From the NCBI RefSeq assembly GCF_000485595.1, contig NW_014577318.1:309550-338709 (forward strand): DNA of 29,160 nucleotides, in the 5' to 3' direction. Position numbers and translations under genes: made by a program. This document shows, in pieces, positions 10,851 through 18,385 of the stretch; position 1 is the first letter of the stretch, and each line of letters opens with the position of its first letter. The DNA comes from Priapulus caudatus (taxonomy: Eukaryota; Priapulida; Priapulimorpha; Priapulimorphida; Priapulidae). The notes beneath the pieces are model-generated. The model worked only from the letters and a program-made list of their open reading frames with translations, was not told where the DNA came from and searched no databases.

Positions 10851-11034
10851 ACTACTTCTGCTGACCTGCGAGCAGCGTAACTAGCCACTACTAGCCAGCC
10901 AGCCTATATGTTGCGGAAACTTTCCTCCTGCGTGCTGTGGTGTGCTACGAGGTGATCCCCGGCGTGTCCTCTCTCTTATCAACACTAAGTCTATGACAGG
11001 CAGCTAGTGAGCGAGCGGGAGCTGGTGCTGGGTG

Positions 11035-11101
11035 CTTGCCGCTTGCTGCGCTGCTGCTGCTTGCTGCTGCTGCTGTGGTGGTGTTGCTTGCTGCTGCTGT
11101 G

Positions 11102-11150
<49 letters not shown>

Positions 11151-11152
11151 AA
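11035..11152. repeat. (CTG)n triplet array (copy C)
   Basis: Shorter counterpart of 4315-4450, with TTGCTG interruptions. Confidence 0.93.
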
Positions 11153-11196
11153 GCGTTACTAAGCGGGTCGCGCGCGCGCGGGATGGGGCGGGAAAT

Positions 11197-11404
11197 GCTA
11201 TCCCCGGGCGTAGAGGACAGTACCGCAATGTGGCAGCACTAGTGTTAAGATTAGGGTTAGGGTTGCGGTAGGGTTAGGGTTAGGGATTAAGGCCATGTCT
11301 AGTACGGAGGTATGACTGTTGGAATCTTTTCTGTGGAAGATTGGCTTTGAAGTATACGTCAAACTGTAGATCACGTGACTGTCCTCCACGCCCGGGGGGA
11401 TAGC
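11197..11404. mobile_element. Inverted-repeat element enclosing (TTAGGG)n (copy C)
   Basis: The same arms lie at 11197-11221 and 11378-11404. The telomere-like tract is shorter (~11243-11288, about seven units), so the tract length has changed since, or during, the duplication. Confidence 0.82.
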
Positions 11405-11664
11405 AACACCCGATGGGGGTTGACCACTGCTCGATGACAGGCAGGGGCCGCGGAACTAGCCGCTGGTCAGGTTGAACCATGTCAGGTTTGAACTATATCA
11501 GGTTTAACCATGTCAGATTGAAGTACAACGTACAAGCCGTGGACGTGAATGCTACTCGTATCACGCCGTAGTTAACACTAGAACTATAGCCCGATAGCCC
11601 AGTCTCAATTTCGCTTGCTCGCGCAGCCAAGGCACGCAATTTGAATAGCTCTTTTATATTGTTA

Positions 11665-11758
11665 TATATAACCACCCCCCTTGATATCTATTTCATATCT
11701 AACCCCCTTTGATATCTCAATTTATATCGATCCGCCCCTTATAATCTCTTTTGTATCA
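11665..11758. repeat. C-rich ~30-bp tandem repeat (copy C)
   Basis: Counterpart of 4996-5108 with C runs of 4-6. The homopolymer length difference is a position where sequencing error is likely. Confidence 0.72.
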
Positions 11759-12608
11759 CCGACATTAATGACATTAAAGTTGGGAACGCTCCTAATGGAG
11801 CATCACCCATAATTTCTAGAAGCTACGCTGTGGTCAAATCGTGTTAGTCTTCTGGAGGTACTATATACTATCCGCGAATGTAGCGAAAACTAGAGCATGA
11901 ACGTAGTAGATACACTACACGCGATATGTGATTGTGGTCGAACCATTTTGAAGGCACTATTTAGTGATGTGAGTGGACAGGTCGTGAGTCGCCATTACGC
12001 CACATGTAGACAGGCCAACCTTAGCGTACAGAGTAAGTTAAACCGACCAGACTCTCCGACTGTTACGCGGCGTAGGACGTAGTTACTAAGCCAACGTAGT
12101 GTTAAGCGAGAAGGGAACTTGTGGCTAAGAGTAAGTGTACTTTGGCCGAGCCGTATTAGGCTGAAGATACTGCTGGCGAGTGGCCTGAATTTACGGTGGC
12201 CCGTTGATCGTGTGCGGACGGACACGCGCGGCACGTTTTGCGGTTACTTTTAGCTCGTCGTTGTCAGAGGAGCGTGAGCTGATGGTGCTGGGTGGTGGAG
12301 GATACAACACGGGGTTTGCCTGGCGTGGGGTCAGAGATATGGGAGGGCATGTGTCAAAATTCAAACGTTCAATTGCTCGATTGACGAGCCTCGGCAATTG
12401 CTCGATAGAGGAGCCTCGGCAATTGCTCCATTCCATGATTCAATACGCCTATTCAGTATTCGTGCCTTTGATTTGTCAATTCGTCAATTCGGCGATTCAA
12501 TTATGCAATTCGTTATTTGTTATTATTGCTCAATTGAACGTTTGAATGATTAAACGACTGTTCAATTGAACAATCAATCGATCAATTGAACGTTGAATGA
12601 TTAACGAC

Positions 12609-12633
12609 NNNNNNNNNNNNNNNNNNNNNNNNN
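12609..12633. other. 25-base assembly gap (N)
   Basis: Twenty-five N bases. A fixed-length run like this is a scaffolding or gap-filling placeholder, so the true distance between its flanks is unknown. Confidence 0.99.
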
Positions 12634-12799
12634 ACGCTACCTGGGTACGGTCCGGTATACCGAACGTACCCTGGTCACTATTTGATATGCTGTTAAGGTT
12701 AGGATTAGGGTTCAGGTTAGGTTCGGGTTCGGGTTAGGGAGTAGGCGTAGGCGACTCCCTAGACTCGTTAGTGGCAGTAGGCGAGGTTACGGTCCGGCC
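12634..12799 (+). repeat. Fragment of the telomere-like foldback element
   Basis: Matches the interior of the element at 7470-7637 (TACCTGGGTACGGTCC, GGTTAGGATTAGGGTTCAGG, AGGGAGTAGGCGTAGGCGAC) but lacks both outer arms. It begins right after the N gap and ends where the CAATTG element resumes. Confidence 0.85.
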
Positions 12800-12876
12800 A
12801 TCTCTGTTCAATTGAACAATCAATCGATCAATTGAACGTATGAATTTTGACACATCCCCTCCCATACAGACATGGT

Positions 12877-13233
12877 AGATTGGGCGGACGTGCGTGGGTG
12901 ACGAGTGGTGGTGGTGGTGGTCGTGGTGGTGGGGGCGGTGTAGTGGAAAATGCTCGTAAACACCCCCATGCACTTGATTACGACGATTGGCTGGGTATTG
13001 TGCTAGTATCTGCGCCTGCAAATTTAACGTTGCTGTATGACATGCTGTGTAACGATGTGGTCTGTTTCCACAGGCACTTGGAACGTTTTGTAAATAAAGT
13101 TATGGTAAATAAACACCAAATGTATTTACTACAAACGTCTCAACGTTTAGCTTTACTCTCTCGCCTATTATTGGTAACAGTGTCCCGTAAATGTAGCTCT
13201 AGCAGTGTATGCCCTTTCGGTCCTGCTACATGA
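12877..13233 (+). CDS. Unassigned open frame, doubtful
   Basis: A frame without stops runs from the inverted repeat near 12847 to a TGA at 13231-13233. After a Gly-rich stretch encoded by GGT repeats, it reads as ordinary mixed-composition protein for ~85 residues (contains DYDDWLGIVLVSAPANLTLL and MVNKHQMYLLQTSQRL). I recognise no domain. No ATG begins the ordinary part, so it would have to be an exon; a TTTCCACAG|G acceptor-like site lies near 13064-13073 inside it. The last ~17 codons overlap the start of the 53-bp repeat region (CCGTAAATGTAGCTCTAG), which argues that at least the end is not coding. A chance open frame is quite possible. Confidence 0.15.
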   Translation, partial: RLGGRAWVTSGGGGGRGGGGGVVENARKHPHALDYDDWLGIVLVSAPANLTLLYDMLCNDVVCFHRHLERFVNKVMVNKHQMYLLQTSQRLALLSRLLLVTVSRKCSSSSVCPFGPAT

Positions 13234-13383
13234 AGCCTTTCTAGCGGGAGTGAAAGGGTTACACGGGTAGAGCTATGTTGTTTATATATCCCTGTAGTGG
13301 GAGCGAAGGGCTACACGGGTAGAGCTATGCTATTTATACATCTATGTAGCAGTAGCGAAGGAGCTATACCGGTAGAGCTACCG
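13194..13383. repeat. 53-bp tandem repeat with an inverted lead unit
   Basis: Three direct units start at 13243, 13296 and 13348 (AGYGGGAGYGAAAGGG...ACACGGGTAGAGCTATG). The sequence just upstream (AGCTCTAGCAGTGTATGCCC) is roughly the inverse of the unit's end (ACACGGGTAGAGCT), making a degenerate hairpin. The words CTAGAGCTA and GAAGGGCTA also occur in the 820-base unit hairpin, suggesting kinship. Confidence 0.75.
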
Positions 13384-13530
13384 TAAATGCAGTTCAGACG
13401 CTCCTCTGCAACACACAATTTCACTGCACGCACGATCTGTATCTTTCTGTGTGTTTATGCACAGTGTACGTGCGTGCAGTGACATTATTTGTTGCAGAGG
13501 AGCATTTAATTGAACGGCATTTACGTACAC
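13379..13530. mobile_element. MITE-like long hairpin, diverged third member
   Basis: Ends CTACCGTAAATGCAG / CATTTACGTAC, with inner arms CTCCTCTGCAACA / TGTTGCAGAGGAG and TCACTGCACGCAC / GTGCGTGCAGTGA. It shares the outer ends and layout of 1221-1407 and 7815-8000 but differs in the inner stem. It is followed, as in those copies, by ACATTAAGACTTTGG...AATACATTT and TTTTATTATTGAAACGGTCCAAG, so the hairpin plus flank travels as one composite repeat. Confidence 0.82.
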
Positions 13531-14010
13531 TAGTCGATAGTGAATATATAAACATTAAGACTTTGGAAGTAAATACATTTTGTGTTCATTTACAATCATT
13601 TTATTATTGAAACGGTCCAAGTTATTGCGTGTCTTTCCCTTAGGCTTAGCGCGAGACATTGATATCCAGTGAATGATATTTTACTGAGTATCATTATTGA
13701 GCATTATTTGACTGTAAATCATTTAAAAAATGAAATTTTCGCAAACGAAGGAACGCGCTTTTTTTATCTTTGTTGGCATCGCCAGAAATCTCGGATTAAA
13801 TAAATAGTTTGATGAATATCTGTCTCCAGTGAGGTACGTGCCAAAAGAGAGTAGTTGAGCTATTAATTCCTTGTTGCGAGTGCCTTAAATTGATGAGTAA
13901 CTCTACGCTTCACAAGTTTTTTTTTAATTCAGGGCGTGAGTCATTAGCGAGACATATACATTACGACTTCATGGAAAAGTTGCCGTTTTTCCGGTCAAAA
14001 ATGCAAGCAT
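13531..14010. other. AT-rich spacer, no gene seen
   Basis: The first ~90 bases belong to the composite repeat above (module ending AAACGGTCCAAG). The rest shows no credible frame, with only A and T homopolymers. Confidence 0.5.
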
Positions 14011-14107
14011 AATATCAGGAGTAGATAATAGCAGGAGCTAATAATGACTAATTTGTCATTATTAGCTCCTGATAATAGAGAATTCTCTATTATCTACTTC
14101 TGATAAT
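14011..14107. mobile_element. Compact nested palindrome, TATCAGGAGT family
   Basis: The outer ends AATATCAGGAGTAGATAATA and TATTATCTACTTCTGATAATATT are inverted. Inside is a perfect 17-base stem CAGGAGCTAATAATGAC (14032-14048) pairing with 14055-14071 over a 6-base loop, then a perfect 24-base palindrome at 14071-14094 centred on GAATTC. The same outer word occurs at 26910-27039 and 27555-27570, indicating a small MITE-like family. Confidence 0.82.
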
Positions 14108-14455
14108 ATTTGAGGTGTTTGCGTGCGCGCGTGGGCGCTTGCTAGCTGTTCACCTGAACTAATTTGCATAGTGCTGGGTGTATGTTTTTCCTTGCTCCTC
14201 GCCTTCTCTCCCAAATTGAAAATGCCACCACTAAGTAAATATATGAGCGCGATGTCACAGTAGTATAGCTGTTGAAGTGATGTCGAATATCATTCTTTCC
14301 GCGTTTTTTTAAACTGACGTGCATAATTTATGTGAGTATAAACTAAGAGATTACGTACCAGGTACAGTCTAGCACGATGGCAATATCTTGACAGGTTGGA
14401 ATAGGTGGTGAAGCCGTGGTTAAACTTGACCGTGAAGTAAACTGTTATTAATATT

Positions 14456-14494
14456 ATCAAGAGCGTATTAAACCATTCTTACTACGCTCTTGAT
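14456..14494. repeat. Short hairpin
   Basis: ATCAAGAGCGTA (14456-14467) and TACGCTCTTGAT (14483-14494) form a perfect 12-base stem with a ~15-base loop, flanked by further AT-rich partial pairing. It is too AT-rich and has no T run suited to a bacterial terminator. Confidence 0.7.
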
Positions 14495-14573
14495 ATTATC
14501 CTGATATTATATCCTGCCTGCTATTTTATGTTTTCATGTACTCGCATGTATTGCACGTTGTTTCCGCCTGCAT

Positions 14574-14890
14574 CAGTATGATGTGATCAATGAGAAGTCT
14601 CAGCCCACTCACTTATGTTACTTTCAGGTTAATGCTTGTTTATTCTTTCCCCAGTACGATATAATGTAGTGTCCACTCACTAGTTATAGTACCTTCAGAT
14701 TAATGCTTATTTATTCTTCCCCCAGTATGATAAAATCAGGTAATGTCACTCAACTCACTAACAGTACTTTCAGACTGCTTGTTTATTCTTGCCTCAGTAT
14801 GATAAAATATAGTGTCACACAACTCACTTATATAGTATGTTCAGACTAGTGTTTATTTATTCTTTTCCCCGTATGATATGTTGTAGATTC
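14574..14890. repeat. ~74-bp minisatellite, four units plus a partial
   Basis: Units begin at CAGTATGATG/CAGTACGAT words at 14574, 14652, 14723, 14795 and 14869, giving periods of 78, 71, 72 and 74. Each unit carries ACTCACT..., TACTTTCAG and TGCTTGTTTATTCTT. No coding frame. Confidence 0.85.
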
Positions 14891-14927
14891 CGGCCACTTA
14901 CAGTACTTATAAACGAAGATTGGTAAA

Positions 14928-15040
14928 ATGCCGTCCAAATGTTCATCTGCAACAAACGCTGGTTGCCGCCATGGCTGCCGCTGCACACTGACACATAACT
15001 TATATTTTATTGAAACGCTCCAAGTGCCTGTGACACGCAC
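14928..15040 (+). repeat. Truncated copy of the hairpin composite repeat
   Basis: AAATGCCGTCCAAATGTTCA and TCTGCAACAAAC match the left arm of the long hairpin family, and TATTTTATTGAAACGCTCCA, AGTGCCTGTG matches its downstream module (compare ~1481-1512). The hairpin's right arm is missing. Confidence 0.7.
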
Positions 15041-15152
15041 GGGCACGCACGCACACACCTCACACCAGAGCACACATGCGCGCGCAAGCATGCACGCACA
15101 CACAATCGCACGCACGCATACAGACACCCACACATTCACGCATGCGCGCACA
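15041..15152. repeat. CA/CACG-rich microsatellite
   Basis: Interrupted CACG, CACA and CGCG dinucleotide and tetranucleotide repeats. Open frames on both strands here are His/Thr or Val/Cys repeats with no family likeness. Confidence 0.85.
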
Positions 15153-15299
15153 ACTAAGGCACCTTCTGTAATTATTAGAGAAGCTTTATACATTTGGATA
15201 TATATCCGGAATGGGCGGCGGGGGTTGTGATGGTGAGTGGGTAGGATGGAGTAGAGTAGGTGGGAGTTTATGGATATTGTGGGTCAATAAGTTCACCTA

Positions 15300-15430
15300 G
15301 ACCCGTGCATCGCCGGCACGTGACTACTCACTCATGCGGGGTACCGGCCGCGAAATTTTTTTCCCCACTTGAGTTCCGGACCACAGCCAATCAGCGCACT
15401 CCATTCACTCGACTTCCTCGAAGCAACAAT
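15300..15430. promoter_or_regulatory. Candidate promoter-like stretch (E-box and CCAAT)
   Basis: GGCACGTGAC (15315-15324) fits the CACGTG E-box bound by USF/MITF-type factors, and AGCCAATCAGC (15385-15395) is a textbook NF-Y CCAAT box, 60-70 bases apart in CpG-richer sequence. No gene is recognisable on either side, so function is inference. Confidence 0.2.
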
Positions 15431-15754
15431 GTAAAATGAATACCCATCATTAGTATTCACTTTAATTAAAACAGGCAATTGTATGGAAAATAACAATTTC
15501 AGAGTGACGATATATTGGTAATGAGTAAGCGATAAGGAAATTATTGTTTTATTAACGTTAAATTGCCATTTATGACTAAAGGGTAATGACTCAATACTAT
15601 GCTATTGCACGCTATATTATTTACCAACATTTTTTCCAACTACTAAGAATCTATCTTTGCTCATTTCGGCAAGTCTCGGTTGCCTATATGGTGTCAAATA
15701 ATTCTGTTCTGATGCCGAAATTGAACAATTTTTAGTTGTGTCTTACTTATGTTT

Positions 15755-15792
15755 TTGCTTTTGCTACTGCTGCTGCTGCTACTACTGCTGCT

Positions 15793-15823
<31 letters not shown>

Positions 15824-15854
15824 ATACTTGTGCTGCGGCTGCTGCTGCTACTGA

Positions 15855-15894
<40 letters not shown>

Positions 15895-15923
15895 ACTACT
15901 ACTACTACTACTAATACTACTAC

Positions 15924-15958
<35 letters not shown>

Positions 15959-15961
15959 GTA

Positions 15962-16002
<41 letters not shown>

Positions 16003-16170
16003 AGTACTACTACTACTACTACTACTGTTGCTGCTACTGCTGCTTCTGCTGCTACTATACTACTGCTGCTGCTACTACTACTACTACTACTACTGCTGCT
16101 ACTGCTGCTGCTACTACTACTACTGCTGCTGCTACTACTACTGCTGCTACTGCTGCTGCTACTGCGTCTA
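15755..16170. repeat. (CTG)n/(CTA)n triplet array
   Basis: About 415 bases of mixed CTG, CTA and GTA triplets. It yields long poly-Leu, poly-Thr/Tyr and minus-strand poly-Ser frames, none of them a gene. The downstream counterpart is 25628-26042. Confidence 0.96.
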
Positions 16171-16422
16171 ATTAGTGTTAACTCATTTGCTATATTCGCC
16201 ACGGTAAATTCTAGATGTTTCAGACAATGACGGTTTAGGACGGAAACTTACTAATAGGGCCGGTTTTGTCACTAGGCATCGTTTAGACAACCACTCAGTA
16301 GTGTCATCTTCAATCGACTCCTACTAAAACACACTCTGCGTACAGCTACTTTGTATAGGACAATTCTTCTTATGAGTTAATGTTGACATAAAATCGAGTA
16401 GAGAACGCCCAGCCTGTTCTGC

Positions 16423-16692
16423 TAGCATCTATGACAAATACGACATACGCATATACGCTCTCCTATGACACTATTTGTCGTAGGAGGATTCTTCCTATGA
16501 CAAATATTGTTGTATGTGTTGTGCGCATCTTAGGAGTTTATGAGCGCTATTATGAACGCAAGCAGTGAATTTGAGCTATAAAGCGGAACGAAGTTGACTC
16601 GCCAATATTTGTCATAGGAAGGATCTTCCTATGACAAATAGTGTCATAGGAGAGCGTATATGTGTATGTCGTATTTGTCATAGATGCTAGCA
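16423..16692. mobile_element. Inverted-repeat element built on CCTATGACAAAT
   Basis: The ends GCTAGCATCTATGACAAATA and TATTTGTCATAGATGCTAGC are perfectly inverted, and the pairing continues for ~90 bases per arm with few mismatches (CGCATATACGCTCTCCTATG; inner CTTCCTATGACAAAT). The 12-mer CCTATGACAAAT or its variants occurs several times within each arm, so the arms are themselves repetitive. A ~90-base centre (GTTGTGCGCATCTTAGGAG...) is unique. It is non-coding and MITE-like. Confidence 0.88.
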
Positions 16693-17001
16693 AAACATCT
16701 CGCTCCGTGCGTGCGTCCGGTCGCTCGCTGCGATCATCCGTCGCTCACGTAATTGCGGGTAACGAAGGACGCGCGACGAAGACGTCGCCAATACTGTTAG
16801 AGGCAACGCAGAACAACGGGTAACATCTCGTTAATTCTACGATAAGCCGAGGAGATGAAATTAGTTATGGAAATCTATACAGTTTGTGTCGTATCGGCGA
16901 AAATTCGGTTACGGTGCGCAGCTGAATGAATTTCCATGCGTGCGCGTCATCCCGTAGCCGTAGACGCATTGTCTCTAGACTCGCTATAAATCGATCTCTT
17001 G

Positions 17002-17023
17002 ATATAATAACATGTTATTATAT
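17002..17023. repeat. Perfect 22-base AT palindrome
   Basis: TATAATAACATGTTATTATA with one more pair at each end is a perfect palindrome. It lies ~15 bases past the end of the duplicated block. Confidence 0.9.
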
Positions 17024-17118
17024 ACTATTATATGCATCTCAGTGGACTAGGAACGACGCAGGTGATTTAGGCGTGTGTAGAGGGCGCTACTGACAAGTCA
17101 TTAAGGAAGTTGTAACTT

Positions 17119-17286
17119 GTAATGTAAAGTAGGATGAGATGGTATGGGCATGTGGTTAGGAAGAAAGATGAGGAGCAAACGAAGAGAGCATGGCAGGAGC
17201 AGAGGGGGGAAGAAGGACGAGCTTAGCTGACGTCTCAGCGTGGACCATTCGCGAGAGACTACGACAGAGAAGAAGAAGAAGAAGAA

Positions 17287-17325
<39 letters not shown>

Positions 17326-17337
17326 GAAGAAGAAGAA
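17119..17337 (+). pseudogene. 3' remnant of a non-LTR retrotransposon (LINE)
   Basis: From 17133 the plus strand reads SRMRWYGHVVRKKDEE, then a Lys/Arg- and Gln/Glu-rich tail ending at a TAG near 17227. RWYGHV-R is the hallmark found near the C terminus of reverse-transcriptase proteins of LINEs (RTE/Jockey-like groups). The codon before SRMRW is TAA where the family usually has Glu, so the frame is dead. The remnant runs into a (AAG)n(ATG)n(AAG)n array at 17266-17337, consistent with the microsatellite 3' tails of RTE-type elements. The reverse transcriptase core and endonuclease are absent. The clade assignment is tentative. Confidence 0.65.
17266..17337. repeat. (GAA)n(GAT)n microsatellite tail
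   Basis: GAAGAAGAAG followed by about twelve ATG/GAT triplets and GAAGAAGAAG. The minus-strand poly-Ser frame is a by-product. Confidence 0.93.
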
Positions 17338-17591
17338 ACTGCGGCAGTGATTTTGTGCAGTGTTTTTTCTGACAAACAGACGAAAGATCGATGCGGCGAC
17401 AAATTCAAGGTTGCCAACGCGTTAGTTGTAGCAGAGATGCCAACCACTACGATTTATCCGTATTTTATACGAATTTCTATTTTTTTCGCACCACTAAGAC
17501 CAGTTTGTATCAAACTACGAATTTCACTGTGATCGAAAAAAAAATTAAATTATTGTCATTTTTTGTCAATTTATTGTCATTTTTCACCCTC

Positions 17592-18385
17592 AGAATGCAG
17601 GAAATTGCATCTCAGAATCAATAAATTTTCCGGGGGGCATGCCGGACCCCCCTAGCAAACTCGGATCACTACGTGACCCTCGAACTACTAATTTGATGGC
17701 CAGAAACTACAGATTGCTTCAAATACGTGTTGGCATCTCTGTTATAGAGATTCAGTTAGCACGCCGAGCAGCAGCGACCGCTTTCCGCAAAAGACGACAT
17801 CATATATTATTGACGGCAAATCCAATAACTTCACTAATGGCCGTGACATCACATGATAAATCCAATCGAAATTGAAATGAAAGGACGCAAACTTTTCGCG
17901 ACACATCCGCGATTGGCCAAATAAATCAAAACATCTTTCCACGTTGTCGGATGCGTTTATGTCTGAAGTGGGTCTCGGGCTGGGCTCTTGTCTGTCTTTC
18001 GAGCACTTACTTCATTTCTGGCCGCAGCTACGGCTTAGTGATTGTGACGTCACGGGTATCAAATTTTAGTTATAAGATTCATAACTGGTTCCGCACACAC
18101 TTGGGTGTTGGTGTGGTGAGGGGTATTACTCGTGCTGCTTTTGATGCTGCCGGCAGCGTAAACGTCGTTTATGTGTCTATAATGTGTTTGTTTTGTTTTT
18201 CAAATATATAGTGTCAAGAGCTAATCATACCTATAGCAGGGTTCTCGAAGCCTTTTCATTAATTTATAGCATGGGGGTGCTGCTCAGTGCTAGGGGGTCC
18301 GGGGGCATACCCTCCCGGAAAATTTTTGAATTATAGAAGTGCTGAGATGCAATCTGGGACACTCTGTGTGTAAATTTGAAGCACT
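17592..18385. repeat. Inverted pair of CCGGACCCCCCTAG repeats
   Basis: ATTGCATCTCAG...AAATTTTCCGGGGGGCATGC followed by GGACCCCCCTAGCA (~17605-17670) occurs inverted at ~18287-18357 (TGCTAGGGGGTCCGGGGGCA, CCGGAAAATTT, CTGAGATGCAAT). The inverted pair brackets ~610 bases. It may be the ends of one element or two insertions of a dispersed repeat. Open frames between them (17639-17875, 17951-18211) match nothing I recognise. Confidence 0.7.

Larger units (their letters stand above)
6663..12347 (+). repeat. Segmental direct duplication, copy C
   Basis: This is the second full copy of 1-5696. In 6663-9300 it reads more regularly than copy A; for example the hairpin at 6850-6913 is cleaner than the one at 194-259. 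Arrays differ in length: the CTG array and the TTAGGG tract near 11243 are shorter than their counterparts near 4315 and 4543. After GGGAGGG at 12341-12347 the sequence leaves the duplication and enters the CAATTG-rich element, whereas copy A continues into an unrelated 145-base spacer. Confidence 0.93.
12339..12870. mobile_element. CAATTG-rich inverted-repeat element, interrupted
   Basis: TATGGGAGGGCATGTGTCAA and ATTCAAACGTTCAATTG (12339-12376, continuing to ~12388) recur inverted at ~12817-12864 as CAATTGAACGTATGAATTTT and GACACATCCCCTCCCATA, about 45 bases. The interior is crowded with CAATTG and CAATTC words. The motif CTGTTCAATTGAACAATCAA occurs directly twice (~12559 and ~12806), on either side of the N gap and a fragment of the telomere-like element. 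It is non-coding. Confidence 0.72.
15446..16987 (+). repeat. Second direct duplication, upstream copy
   Basis: Collinear with 24065-26892: opens at TAGTATTCACTTTAATTAAA and closes at TCTCTAGACTCGCTATA. It contains a CTG/CTA array and the CCTATGACAAAT inverted-repeat element. It lacks the ~1.24 kb present in the downstream copy after CAACATTTTT. Confidence 0.93.

Noticed and set aside
14456-14500. Rho-independent bacterial terminator
   Set aside because: The stem is AT-rich at its base with no downstream T run, and the surrounding DNA is eukaryotic in character.
15736-16230. 164-residue Ala/Thr/Tyr/Leu-rich plus frame and minus poly-Ser frame
   Set aside because: Entirely the CTG/CTA array; the downstream copy (25628-26042) has no equivalent frame.
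16423-16692. CRISPR array, because of repeated CCTATGACAAAT words
   Set aside because: The words are short, occur in both orientations inside inverted arms, and there are no regular spacers; the context is animal-like.
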